Positions 46,850 through 59,870 of a DNA stretch of 64,000 nt are shown here, piece by piece; position 1 is the first letter of the stretch; each line of letters begins with the position of its first letter. Under the pieces are notes generated by a model. That model saw nothing but the letters and a program-made list of their open reading frames with translations, was not told the origin of the DNA and searched no databases. Source of the DNA: Erythrophleum ivorense (Eukaryota > Streptophyta > Magnoliopsida > Fabales > Fabaceae). Made by a program: the position numbers and the translations under genes. Location of the stretch: NCBI GenBank assembly GCA_026724425.1, contig JAIUCV010000103.1, positions 3,194,936 to 3,258,935 on the forward strand, in the 5' to 3' direction.

Positions 46850-49800
46850 TCCAAGTTCATGAGCGGTGAACTCATAGTAAATCAGTCTGCTGTACTATGC
46901 ATGTGTAAGAAAAAGGAGATCCATTATTGAGATCTCACACTGATCCTATGGGCCACTTTGAAATAGTAATTTCTATTACAAGACAAACCTCTATTTTGTT
47001 TTCTTACTCACATTTAACCTCATTTCATTAAGACTTGCTCCAACTATTGTATGGCCCTCCTCTTCTGCTAATTATTTATTTTGTTCTTTCGAATCAACTT
47101 CTTTTTTTACTTTTTACAGAGAAGTTGAAAATTTACACCCATCTTTCTCTGCTTTTATCATTTCGCGATCATTTCCTTGCGTTCACTTTTCTCTCTGGCT
47201 CTACTTTATTTCCTTTTTTTCAAGAGGAGGGATATATATATAGATTCTTTACAGAAGCTGACACTGAAAAGGAACAGAACGGAAGACTATTGGTGTTTTG
47301 TAGGCATGTGGGTCTTGCGTGGATCAGTTCCTCCATTTATATCCCTCGTTTTTGAAACGTGAGATTTGTGTACGCTGATTTGCCTCAGTTTCTTTCACCA
47401 GCGATCGAGCATTAAGGCCTAGACTCTAGAATCACGTATGAGTGAGTTTTGGAGATTGTTCATTCCAACGCAAGTGAGTCATCCTTGTACGACCCCTTTT
47501 TTTTTTTTTTTCAAGTTCCGTGCAAAGAATCTTATTCCCCATTCCCCGGGTAAAAATTTCCTTGTTTTTTACACTCATTTTGGCACTCAAGGGTTAAAAA
47601 AACGACAGTTCAAGGCATGTACACCCCACTGATATGTCATTCGTTACAAATTGTACGGGAAAATTGTGTCATCCCATATTCTAATAAGCTATTTCACATA
47701 AATTAACAACATTGTTTATCTTACCTTCAAAATCTGTCTCTTGAGATTGTGCAGAGCTTGGATCAAAGGCTTATGAATGATGTTAGTGCGTCCGTATACT
47801 TATATTTCTCTTCTTTTGAAAATTATATTCAAATATTTTGGCATCTTAATATATATATTATGAAACATTTCCTGATATTTTATTTTTATTAAAAATTTAA
47901 TTTTTATACAATATAAAATAATAATTTTATTGTTAGTATAACAACAAAAATAATTAAATTTGTGTTGAGTTTCAATATAAGGCTGTAATTTTATTTTGAA
48001 AGAAATTTTTAGGTAAAAAGTTAAGATGTTCGTTGACAATGATGATATTTTTAAGGACCTAATAGTAGTTGCAAATTGGAAATATTGGAGGGAAAAAAAA
48101 ACCCTGTCATTCAAGACAAAATGGTTCTCCTAGTATAAATTTATGGTGTAACATAAAGGTATAAGGCAGCTTTTTGTATTCCATATAATTTAAGATAAAT
48201 TATACTTTCCTCGTATGAGAAATGTTTAACTTACACAACCCCGCTTCTTATATTGAAATTTGCACTTTTTTCTTCTAAAATAAAAAATAAACTACACTAT
48301 CTTTCTTACGGTAAAAATTGAGTTATAATTATCCTTATTTTAATTAAAATGCATTTATATCTATTATTTATATAATGTAACATATATTACATATGTATTT
48401 TATATAATTATTTTCTAAATTTAGAATAAATTATATTTATAATTCTCAATACCAAGTAAATAACATTAAAATAAAAGTTTCAAAATTTAGTTTTAATAAG
48501 TTATATTTTTAATAAAAAAATATTATTATTTTTGAAGGCATTTTGATTATATAAAAAGTTATGTATATTTTTATTAAAAAATTGTGCAATTTAAAGATTT
48601 TTTAAAAAAGAGAAAAGTAATTTATTTTATAGTTTAATTAATATTAAAAAAGTTTAGTATAATTTACATTTTTCCAAATCTAAGGTGGGCTTGGAGCTAG
48701 ATTGGTTCACATGCGGGAGAAGGGTCAATGTGTCTCTTGAGGCATTGGAAAGTGCAAGCTTTTTGCGTGGTAATTAATAGCCAAGTGCGGGGGTCAAAGG
48801 AGAATGCATGAGATCATAACAAAGACAAAATGGCAATTAATGAGAGTACGTACGTAGGCTTCAATTATGGTTGCAGATATGGATGGGCTAGGTACTGCCC
48901 GAAACAGAAAGAGAGTACAGAGAAAATCAACTTCTATAAAACACCAATTAATGAGCCTTCCCTGCTTCAAGGATTCAAGGAGGCACTCCACATGGGGACC
49001 AGGCAGTGTGTCGATGCATTGTCTGGGCCCAATGGATTGTTGCAGTCTTGCCCCTCGCCCTTTCCCATCGCATTCACATCCTCTGCGTATAACAGAGGAT
49101 TCGCAGGAGGTGCATGGCGACGGAAGCCAATTTCAACCGTACACGTAATGCAATCGGGACCGTTCATTGAAATTTAATCAAAACTCCTATCAGTCAAATT
49201 GGCAAGATTGAAGATGATCTGGACCGTTCATTTTATGCAATCTCAGCCGTCTATTTATTTAAAAAGTCATAAAATCACATTTCGGCATTCCAATTGTAAC
49301 ACGTTCCATTTGCTTTCTTCCTCCTCTGGTTCTGTTCATAAATGGTGAGAAAAAATCTTGGTTTTGCTGACAAATAATGTCAGTCCTAAGGTAGGGTTCT
49401 CATGAACAAGATAATCAACCATTGTTCCTTTTTCAGTTTGTTTTTGTTTTGTTTCCATTAACACTTCAGTTAGGCATGATTCTTTTTTTTTTTCATTTGT
49501 GTGGCATCCATCTGATAGTTGCTGTTGAACGTGTAATGACGGGGGAGCAGATTGGCATGCATATGATATTTGAATGTTTTGAAATTGAAGTTTTTTTTTT
49601 TTATTTTTCTTTTCACTTGTTGATAGATGATTATATATTGTATCAAGGTTTTCTTTCCACGAAAGTGAATATAAGATTGAAATTAGGGAAATACAAACCT
49701 GAGGTTTAGGGCTTCGATTCCATCGGAATTGGAGGGAAACACTATAAGAATGTGATGAATACAAGGGCTAAACTGAAGCAGAGAGGATGAAGAAGAACGC

Positions 49801-50595
49801 AGAAGAAACCCACGGTGAAGACGAAATGGAGAAACGCGGCATTAAGGCAGCCTTGAGGAGCTGAACGGACGGCTCTAATCGTGCATAATGAACGCAGAGG
49901 ATCTGAATACTGTTCCATCTCTTTTTACAAATTTAAACCCATTTAATTAGATAATGTAAAAAAAATTATAAAAAATAGATAAATAAGATAAAAGATAATT
50001 TTTTTGTTTTTGTTTTTAAATGACAATTTAATTGTTAAAATAATAATTTGATAAATGAAATAATAAATATATAAAAATAATAGATGTCACATAAATTATA
50101 TAAAAATATTATATCTATTTTACAATAAATCAAGGTAGTTATTTTTTAATTTTTAATATTTACTATATTATAATAATAATTTAATATTTTTATTTTTATT
50201 ATTTTTTTAAAATGTGAGTATGATAGTTATTTTTATTTATTTTTTCTTTTTATTTATGTTTAGTATATTTTTCACATGATAGAGAGTGAAAAAAATAACA
50301 AATGACTATTATATTGTTGTTATTATTATTTAATAGTATTTATTTTTTTATTATTTTTAATAAAAATACAGGTATCATTTTTTGTCAATTCCATATTTTT
50401 TTTTATTCATTCCTATTTTATTGTATAAAACATAATTTTTTATACACTAAATGACTTCTCACATGCAATTGTCTGCATGAAATTGATTAAATTTTAATCT
50501 TACCTTTTCAAAAAATTGTAAATAAACTAAAATTTGGATTCCTTAAAAGGTGTTTTCTTAATTCAAATTGTTTAAATCAAATTTAAATGACTTAA

Positions 50596-50633
<38 letters not shown>

Positions 50634-50690
50634 TTTTTAAGGATGTAAAAGGCAAAATAAAAATAATTTTTTAATTATTAACTTAAAAAT
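46850..50690. other. intergenic region with unassigned GC-richer segments
   Basis: No recognised gene. The segment 48680-49300 is less AT-rich and holds overlapping plus-strand frames (48830-49177) without a known domain. A minus-strand segment at about 49900-49700 resembles a pyrimidine-rich 5' leader exon ending in CTCAG/GTTTGTAT. From 49920 to 50690 the sequence is nearly pure A/T, with an (AT)n tract at 50600-50626. Confidence 0.45.
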
Positions 50691-53600
50691 ATAATAATTT
50701 AAATTAAAAAGAAAATAAATCTAGGCCTCCCAAAGGTTGGAATATAGATAAAGGAGATGAAATACTTTTGACCATTAGAATATAAATAAGGAAAACATAT
50801 ATCAATATTAATAATATATAATAATTCAAAACTTTTCTCAATTCCCTCATATGACTTATTGGTTTGCTTGCTTTTTATGAAGTACATGAATCAAGATAAG
50901 TAAAGTCTAAATATTAGATAATTCTATCCTTTATTAATATTTTGATTTTATTTATAGAGATATGGCCTAATCTCGTGTCAAAAGCTAATTGAGTTCTCAT
51001 TTAGGACATATCATTTGATACCAAAACTATTATATAAGATTATTAAAGAATTAGAAGCATCATTAACAATAATAAATTTAACTAATCCATCAGATAAAAA
51101 ATTATCCTAATAGCAATACAATATTTTAATAAATTAAATTGAAGTACATAAATATTTATTGAAAAACCTAACAATACTAACTTTGAAACTAAAATCAAGT
51201 TTCATAAAAAAAAAACTAAGAATATAAAAGGTTTGATTAAGATCCAGTACATAACCAAAATACAAAACAATTTTATAGGTCCCTATAGGCTTTACTATTG
51301 AGCCAATTTCATTGCTTAGAAATACTTTAAACTCATTAGAATGTGAATTCTTTATGTTGAGAAAGCCTTACATTGTATTTGAAATATAAACCATAAATCC
51401 AATATCAATCAACCAAGTATCATGACATGTATTAATTAAATGAGATTCAAAACATACAAAAAATAAAAAGTACACCTTTTTTAATTAGCCAAACCTTTCT
51501 TTTAAGGCATTCATTCTTCATGTGCCATTTATTCTTATAGAAAAAACACTTAGCAACCTCAATATTTGATATATAAATAGGAGCAACATTTTTCTTTTTA
51601 TCCTTTCTCTTAGTGCCCTTCTTCTTCTTAGAGCTGCGTGCCAGGTAAGTCTCAAGCATCCTATTGGCACCTTCAATAGCCAACCAACTTTTCTCTGATA
51701 CACACATAGCTAGTAGTTCATCCACTACCTATTTTTTTATGTGTATTGTAAAATATTTTAAATGTATTATATTGATAAAGCAGTGAGTTAAAGATTAATT
51801 GCACCAAGAATTACTCATTAGGCTCCATATCTAAAGCTTTTCGACTGTGATGCAACATTCCTCATTCTCATTATATGTTGCCACACCCCATTCGTTCCCA
51901 TCAATTTCATTATGCAAAGCTTAGCCATTAAAGTAGCTCTAAGTGATTTGTTTGAAATGGCAAATTAATTATTTATCACCTTTAAATAGTCTTTAACATT
52001 TCTACCATTAGAAATAGACCCACAAATGCTAGCATTTATTCTTCACATAACCAACATCTTGCTAAGCCGATTGGATTTTCCCCAAACTTTATACAAGTCT
52101 TTTTTTTATTAGAATTAGCATTAATAAGCACTGCTGGGTCATCCATGCAAAATGCTAAATCCAAATCAAGGCAACCGAACTAGAGGCAGACATTTTTTTT
52201 TAGACTTTATAATTTGAGCAATTCAAAATAATGTTATATTGGCTATTATCAGCCATCAAAAGAGACATTTAAGTAAAAGTAATTGCAAGGTATATTTCAA
52301 CCATTAATAATGCTTATTAGAAAATTATAAGGCAAATTAACTATCACAATTACCGTAAATGTATACTTACTAGTGCAAATTATATTGACACAAAATTTTA
52401 TAATTAAAATCTCATTGGAGGTAAAAATATTAGTATACTAAATATTTGTATATTATAATTGATGCTATAGTGCATTTATATTTCTTAATATTTGTAAGCT
52501 GCTTAGAAAACATAAAAGAACTTTTATTCCATCTTAATTAGGCATATGACCATAACTATCTATCTATGGATAAAGATATATTATAGCTATATACTTAATT
52601 ACAATTGATATTGTTAAATTTATGTGTAATTTCCATGAAAAATCATATTTATGATACATGTAATCATTATAAAAAGATGGTGTGTTTACTCCTTATTTAT
52701 ACATGTTAATAAAAAAATATCTAAGTTCATTATGTGCATTAAAACTTTTCATATAAATGCACTAATTAATTGTATTTTAATTAATTAATAAACTAAACTT
52801 TATGAGATTAATAATTTAAAAAAACTCCTTTAATTATTATTTCATATATGTGTTAAAAAATTTGTCTAAAATAACCTTATATTATTTAGACAGAATTAAA
52901 TGACATTTAAATAATTTCATAAAATCCTAAATCCAAAATTACCTAAATAGAGTTTCTATAAATTTAAACAAATTAAATAATACTTAGTGATAATTTTCCA
53001 AAATTCTATATATGTTAAAAATTGTTTAAAATAATTATTGCATTCTATAGATAAATTAAATAATAATAACTAATAATTTTCTAAAATTGATAAATATGTC
53101 AAAATTTTTCAAAATAATTTTCTTTAATTTTTGATAAATTAATTGACACCTATGAATTTATTTCATAATTTAATTTTGGTCCAAAAACAAATATGGGTTA
53201 AAATAGAATTAAAAATAACCTTATAGATTCAAAATTAAGTTTTGAACATATTTAAATAAACCCAAAAGCAATTTTTTAAGAAGAAAATACCTCAAAATGA
53301 CCAAAAAATGCCAACATTTTTTGTTGGCTCAAAAACAAAAGCGAATAAAAGCCCAAAACAAAAAAAAAATAAAATGACAAAAATATAAGCCCAAAATTAT
53401 TTGGCCCAAAAATTCAAAGAAATAAATGAACCAAAAAAATAAGAAAGGCCCAACCAAACATTCATTTAGTGAAATGGTGATCTCACTGTGTTGAGTGTAA
53501 TCGACGACTCAGGTTGGTAGAGATAAGGGACACGTCCTTATCATGCCAAAACGGCATGATGTTTTGCCCAACAGCAAAAACGACGTGTTATTTTAATCAT

Positions 53601-53896
53601 CTTTGACCTCTAACTCAATTACTTCGACTGACCCAACCTATGACGGACTCGTTTCTTGAATTGCCATTTTTCAATCTCCAAAACTTTTGATTTAAGTGTT
53701 TCAAGAGGCTATTTTTATTAAAAAAAAATTTGAAGAATACTATGGGATCAAAATTGGCAAAAACTCTCAATAATTTCAAGTTCTATGAAACCCAAAAACA
53801 AACATGGCAAGTTTTTTATACAACCAACAATTTTAGCAAATTTTGAAGCATTTAAAATTCACATAGACTTACTATGCACCAAAAAAGCAATCAATC

Positions 53897-53928
<32 letters not shown>

Positions 53929-53929
53929 G
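53897..53929. repeat. (AT)n(GTAT)n microsatellite
   Basis: Ten AT units followed by three GTAT units in the leader region of copia element 3. Confidence 0.88.
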
Positions 53930-54005
53930 AATAGAAGTTCACAAATTCCTCAATCTCATAAATTAGTGTCCATAAATCATAGTAGGCATAGGCCACCAAA
54001 GTTAG

Positions 54006-54017
54006 GCTCTGATACCA
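54006..54017 (-). other. primer-binding site of copia element 3
   Basis: On the minus strand TGGTATCAGAGC, the standard plant copia PBS matching initiator methionine tRNA, sits directly inside the 5' LTR. Confidence 0.88.
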
Positions 54018-54592
54018 CAAATTATACTAAAATGCAATTAATTAAATATAATTTTTAATATATATGCATAAATTGCAATATATTATATATAATAGTGGAA
54101 GCAGGAATATAGGATCTAAATACCTTCATCCATGCTTGTCTTGATCTGATGATGAACCCAAAGCACTAATCAAATTCTCTTCAATAATTGTCAACTATAA
54201 AAAATTGTAAAGTGTAAGAGAAAAGTAAAGAGAAAGGAATGAGTGAGAGGAAGAAAGGATTTTTCAATAAGTCTGAGTCACTATAATAGTTAGTTAGTTG
54301 ACTTTATTTATCAAGAATATCTCAAAATGTTAACGTAAAAAATTGACCACTCTTCTATCAAAAAAGATCAGTTAACAACATACAAATATATATTAACTCA
54401 TTAATTAAAATGTTTGACAATTTAAAATTTAAAAAATTAAAAACTACCAGTCAGAATAATTTAATTTAAATTTGAGACGTTATTTAATTTAATTTAATTC
54501 AAAATATTCTAACAACCAATATGAAATATCTTAAATAAATATTTAATTAAATAATATCTTTAATAAATATAATAAATTAGAATATTCCAACA
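54018..54592 (-). repeat. 5' LTR of copia element 3
   Basis: About 575 bp. On the minus strand it begins TGTTGGAATATTC, a common copia LTR start, and ends at the PBS. No second copy exists in the window, because the element is truncated. Confidence 0.78.
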
Positions 54593-54693
54593 GGTGTTAC
54601 AAATTTAGACACCGAATGCTTTTATACAGGGGTTTGAATTTTTTGTAATTACAAATTAACAAAGTATATAAAATAGTTGAAAAGAGATTGAGA

Positions 54694-54730
<37 letters not shown>

Positions 54731-56194
54731 AAATGAACTTTGTACACGCTCTCATTTCTTGATATCATGTTTTTGTTGTCTATATAATTGTATGACAATA
54801 TACCATCCAATTTTCACATGCAATACGTTGCTTTAAGTCTTTCAATATAGAAATAATAAAGTAAACAACCCTCAGTATTATTTTTGTCTTTTGTGAAACA
54901 ACAACCATTATTTCTTTATTTTTTATTTTTTTGCTACCGTTGAGCCTTAACACCTTATTAACAAAATGAGCAATGTTTTATAAGAAAATGCACGCGAATA
55001 TTTTTTATTTTATCTAGGCAAACTTAATCCAAACCCAATAGCGAACCAATCCAACTCTAATTATGAGTTATAAACCTAACTAGTTAGACCCATGAGTTAA
55101 TTGGGTCAGTATATTTGTTGACCTTATAGTATATGGTAATCTATAATTAATCTCCATCTAATTTAATTTCTCCTATCCCTTCTTATTATATTATTAAAAC
55201 AGTTTTTCTTATATTATTTGTCACTGAACGAGATTAATACAAAAATTGTTATCAATATATAATAAATATTTTTTTATTGTTACATTAATTTTTTTTATTA
55301 ATTTTGATCAAATTTGTGATTCAAAAACAATTATATTCTCCCATCTCCCACCTAAAATCAATTATATATATAAATATGCACAAGAAATTTTACAAATACT
55401 AAGGTTATTCAAACAAGGGTCATAGATTATTTGAGTCTAACCTACCAAAAAAAAATCATGGATTATTTGATAACAAAAGAAAAAATCAGAGTGGATCCAA
55501 AGTAGTTATAAGATTACAATTCACCATATACTATTGGTCCAATATAAACCCACCGATTTGTTACCTCTAATTTTATTTGTATTACCATGAAGCAACATTT
55601 CTTTAAAGTCCTTATATTGAAACATGGAATATTTATTAAGAGTTACAGATGTTATTGAGAGTTAAAAACAAAATATATCATTAAAATTGTAAAATAACTA
55701 CAATATTTGAATAAGTAATTAATAAACCACCCTGCGCAGCGGTCTGCGGAGCATAATAAAGACGTCATTTCTTCTAAAGCGTCTCATTTATATTCGGAAA
55801 TCACTGGGACCTAGCATTTATCTAACAAAATTACTTTTATTTTTGTTATCATATAGTTTCTTTTAAAATTCGTTGCTTTTCTTCTGTCTTTAACTTCAAT
55901 TTAAGTCATCTTTGTCTTTTTCTTTTATCAACTCCAAGAATAAATTGAGATATCTGCAACGAGAAGGGTCAAACATGGGGCATCTCCGTATACCATAATT
56001 AAAGACGTGGTATCATTATGCACAATTATATACGACATAAAATTTACGCATCAATCATTACACTCTTCAATAATTTGATTTACCACATAAATTAAAACTG
56101 TCACGACCTGCTGTTCTATGATCTTCTACTTTTTTTACCTTGCTCCTCTTTATTCCATTTGAAGACCTCCAGTATATGATCAATCGAGTTTCTT
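54593..56194. other. intergenic region downstream of the KLCR gene
   Basis: AT-rich, with an (AT)n tract at 54699-54728. A short GC-rich island at about 55728-55760 stands out but encodes nothing recognisable. The 3' UTR of the KLCR gene should lie just below 56195. Confidence 0.5.
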
Positions 56195-58795
56195 TTATGA
56201 ATCCTGGATAGCCTCCCCTTGTGAAACGTTGATGACAAGGTTATCGTTTTCGGAAGGAGCATTGGCATCAAGAAGGTTCTCAAGTGACCTGGCTGTTCTG
56301 CTCCGAACTCTACCTGCTTCCTTCAACAATTCACCCAACCTTCTCTTCTCATCATCCACATCAGGATTTGCTGTCCCTAGTTTTTCCTCCCTCATACCAA
56401 CTACATACTCCAGAATTTGAATTGCCTCATCCACCCTGAAATACAACATCAAAGCATAAGGGTAAAACAATTTCTTCCATGTATATTCTGTCACCTGCTA
56501 TTCATTAGTTCTTCCTTTCCTTGTATTTGTGATATGACAATATGATGACAATATGATATGACTATCTCTTTGAGGCCTAGTAATCCTAAACAACCTCAAA
56601 AACTCAAAATCCACTTCACAATTCACAGAATGCGCCAAGGAGAATAACTTGATAGGGCAGCACTTGCTCTTATGGTGAAAGAAAATTTGCCGACAAAAAT
56701 AGGAAATAACCCAGAAAAGAACAAAGGGTTTGGATATATACCTGCCAATTGCATCATAGGTGCCAGCAAGATTGCTATACACCCCAAGCGTTTCATGGTG
56801 GTAAGGTCCATACTCTTGTTCCAATATATTCTTTGCTTCTTCAAACAGTTCTGTAGCCTCATCCAATGCATAGCGCTGCACACAAGCAAGTCCCATTTGA
56901 TTAAGAGCAATAGCAAAGAAAGCTGATTTTTTCTCTCCAATAGCACGAAGCTTCGAGATAGCATTCTTCAAAGTGTTGTAAGATTCAGTATAGTTCCCCA
57001 ACATGTAGTGCATGACCCCCCTCTGAGCTTCAATTCCTGCTATTGTGCTTTGCTGACCAGGGGCATCCTTATATATCTCCAATGCCTTGGACAGTAACTT
57101 GAGTGCCTGTTCAAGGTCGTTCATTGACTCATAGATAGCTGAAATATCCATAAGACCACTTGCAATCTCCTCAGGAGGGACGCCAGGCATAGGCTTCTCA
57201 TATATTCTAAGTGCACTCTCACAGTAAGACTTTGATTCCCTTATCTTCCCTGTCCTGTTATACAAGTCAGCCAGACGTACAAACACTGAGCCCACAGCTG
57301 GATGATTCTCTCCTTTGCTGGTCTTGAAAACTGTGAGTGCTTTCTGATAAGCAAAAACAGCTTCATCATACCGAGACAAAGATAAGTAAGTGTCGCCAAT
57401 ACTGCTGTCAACAGATGCCACTTCCACTTCCTGGCCATTAGCTACCATTGCCATGCTGGCTAAAACTAGATGCTCAAGAGCTGCTTCATGGTTTCCCTTT
57501 GTTTCACATATAAGGCCCATGAGCCTCCTATCAGCTGCCTCTTCAAGAGAAGGGGGTGAACCATTTGCTTTATGAATGTCAAGAGCCATTTGGCAGAGCC
57601 TCTCAGCTTCATCAAATTGCAATGCTTGAACATGTGCTTCAGCCAAATACCTACAAGTTTCGCCAACTCTTGGGTCTGTTTCTCCCAAAACTTGCCTCTG
57701 GACTTCTAACCCTGTGGTGTAGCACATAATTGAATTTTCAAGCTGGCCCAACATTGCATAGGTGTCACCTAATTGCATGTGACCAGCAAACTTAGCAAGG
57801 GCACGATCTTGCCCTTCCTCAATGACAGGAATCTCAATGGAGTGCTCAAGAATTGGAATTGCCTCATGGTATTGGCCCAAGCTGGAATATATTGCTGCAG
57901 TAACATGTAGGCACATAACCAGTTCCAAACTTGGTTTTCCATTACCATACTTCTCAAACAATTTTAGTGCTCGAAGAGCTAATTCAAGAGCCTTCTGTGG
58001 ATTATCCCCTGATGAAATCAAATCCCTTGCTTGCTTTATTAAAACTGGCCCCAGCTCCGGCTTGTCTGATGCAGATTCAGTCAAATTGTCACCCCGATTT
58101 CGAGACATTAACCTTCCAATAGGAGAATTCTTTGATTTTTTCACGCGAGTAACTCCAGTACTTTGTTTTTTCAAAGCTTTATCATTTCTCTGTTTTTTCG
58201 AAGGTTTATCATTCCTCTTATTAGTAGGAGGCTTTGCAGGAGGACTTTTTCCCTTGGGTTTTGACTTTGGTGATGTTTCAGGGACAGGGTCCACCTTTGA
58301 GTCTAATGCTTTGTTTGATTTTTCAGAAGAAACAGAACTTGTACTTGCAGATTGAATCTTTTCATCCGCCTGTACCAACTTCTTACCATTCGCTGATATA
58401 CCTTTTCTAGAAGATGTTTCACTACTGGAATCACCTCTTGACCTCTCCTCCACTTCCTCTTCTATTATTTCCACCTCCCTCCTCGGTCCTCCAACTAGAT
58501 GGCATAATTCTGAATCAATCCTAGACTCCTCACCATCAGATCCAATGCTTTGTCTTGAGGGTGAGTGATCAGAACTTTCCATGTCACAGACATTTTCATA
58601 AAGCTGCTCAATTGAGGTGTCAACCAGTACTCCATCAACAGGCACATTTGGAACCGCATTCTGAGGGCTTTGTGGACTCAAGGAACTCCTTTGGGGCTTG
58701 ATTGGAGTTGTGGTTTCCTTACAAGGGGAAGAATTCCCATTCATTTCATTTGCTCTCTCGTCATGTTCAAATCCATTTGTAAGAATTCCCGGCAT
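56195..58795 (-). CDS. kinesin light chain-related TPR protein (KLCR/CMU family), 2 coding exons
   Basis: Exons 58795-56742 and 56435-56195 (GT..AG, phase 2) give 764 aa. Residues 1-245 are low-complexity: SIEQLYENVCDMESS near 62-76, the family signature, then acidic and Lys/Pro-rich stretches. From about 255 to 720 there is a run of TPR repeats (for example LGDTYAMLGQLENSIMCY and IGDTYLSLSRYDEAVFAYQK), like the kinesin light chain. Arabidopsis relatives KLCR1-3/CMU1-3 sit at cortical microtubules and help hold cellulose synthase tracks in place; the N-terminal block is closest to KLCR2/CMU2. The start is MPGILTNG at 58795. The in-frame ATG at 58864 lies inside a predicted 5' UTR intron, so it is not used. 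No heavy-chain gene is nearby. No break seen. Confidence 0.93.
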
Positions 58796-59870
58796 TTTTA
58801 CTTCTTCAGGAACCAAATTCACTGGGAGAACCAATATCAAACAGGTAATCTGCAAAACAAACACTAGTCACAACAGAGAGAAGGCAATGCCTCTCTTCCC
58901 ACCCCCCCCCCCCCCAAAAAAAACAAAAAAAAAAAAGTAGAGAGAATAGGAAGTCAAACTACACAACTAGAATCTACATCAAACCCCGAGAAATGAAGGG
59001 TGAAAGGAAATCCAAATGAAAACGTACAGAGATGGCATTATATGTTATTGTGTTTTACTTTTGAATTGTCAATAGAACTTCGTTAAAAATATCATGTTTA
59101 CGAAGCTAATATCAATTCAAAATACAAGCATTTTAACTCAATACACAACCCATAAGCCATAAATGCAATAGTCAAAGATCTCCTTCATCTTCGGCCTATT
59201 TAATTTCACCCACGTCTTGAATAATGACAAGGTACTCATGGCACCTCCCGAAATAAGTTAGAGCTTAATCGGAATGAATTTATACATACAGATAAGAAAA
59301 CTCAAGCACGATTATTTAGAGAAACACAAAGCCCATAAGCAACCATGCAATGAAATAAAAAATTATTTGTGGGAAAAAGAACTTAAGAACTGATTCAATA
59401 GAAAGCGAATATGGGCAGAGAAAAAAAATGGGTCCTTTCCACATTTCGGAGGCACATATACAAGCTAATGGACTCAAATAAAACAGGGAACTCAAAAAAC
59501 AAGGAAATGAGAAGCCATACCTTAATAATCAGCCATGGAAATGAGCACCAAAGGGTAATGTCCACCCTGTCTCACATTCAGAAAGAGATATGAATGTATG
59601 CATATATAGAGGCGAAGAGTCAGAGAAAGAAATATCTGACCTTTTTGGTGAGATGTATACATTGGGCGGGGGCGACGAATGAAACACAGGTAGAGGACAG
59701 TGGAGACTTTAAGAGAATCATGAGGGCAAAATGGACATTTTAAGAGCAATGAGAATGAAAACAAAGATTAAAAAATTGAAAAAAACATAAAAATTTGCTA
59801 AAGTTGGAATAGCAGAAACGACGGGAGAAGGCGGAAGGCGACTTCTCTTACCAACCTAACCGCAGAGGCA
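58796..59870 (-). other. KLCR 5' UTR with a 671-bp intron and promoter
   Basis: A donor ATTATTAAG/GTATGGC at 59521/59520 and an acceptor TTTGTTTTGCAG ending at 58850 predict a leader intron. The upstream leader exon ends with a short upstream ORF, ATGGCTGATTATTAA (59536-59522), whose stop abuts the splice site. A poly-C/poly-A tract at about 58901-58936 lies in the intron. Confidence 0.55.

Larger units (their letters stand above)
50699..54592 (-). mobile_element. truncated Ty1/copia retrotransposon (element 3)
   Basis: It contains a 5' LTR (54018-54592), a PBS, a decayed gag (about 52200-51450) with a zinc-knuckle remnant KCFFYKNKWHMKNECLK (51558-51508), a protease-flank segment with YISNTM..GFL (about 51390-51340), and the integrase N-terminal region including KSKQTNKSYEGIEKSFEL and GQKYFISFI (about 50880-50740). 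The homology stops near 50699, in the integrase core. Polymerase, RNase H and the 3' LTR are absent. Stops are frequent throughout. The segment types match the TNT1/Tork-like copia lineage better than elements 1 and 2 do, but that lineage call is inference. Confidence 0.82.

Noticed and set aside
48830..49177. 115-codon plus-strand frame
   Set aside because: Cysteine- and serine-rich but with no recognisable domain, and overlapping frames on both strands are equally open; not enough to call a gene.
53565..53595. Short inverted sequence TCATGCCAAAACGGCATGA in the leader of copia element 3
   Set aside because: A small hairpin in a decayed element leader; no evidence of function.
56498..56741. 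Reading through the end of the large KLCR exon
   Set aside because: The frame runs into the intron; a GT donor at 56741 joins in phase to the conserved last exon at 56435.
57822..58355. 177-codon plus-strand frame opposite the KLCR gene
   Set aside because: Antisense shadow of a low-complexity coding exon; the minus strand has a clear TPR protein.
58796..58864. N-terminal extension of KLCR from an in-frame ATG at 58864
   Set aside because: It would start inside the predicted 5' UTR intron (acceptor at 58850) and has no family similarity.
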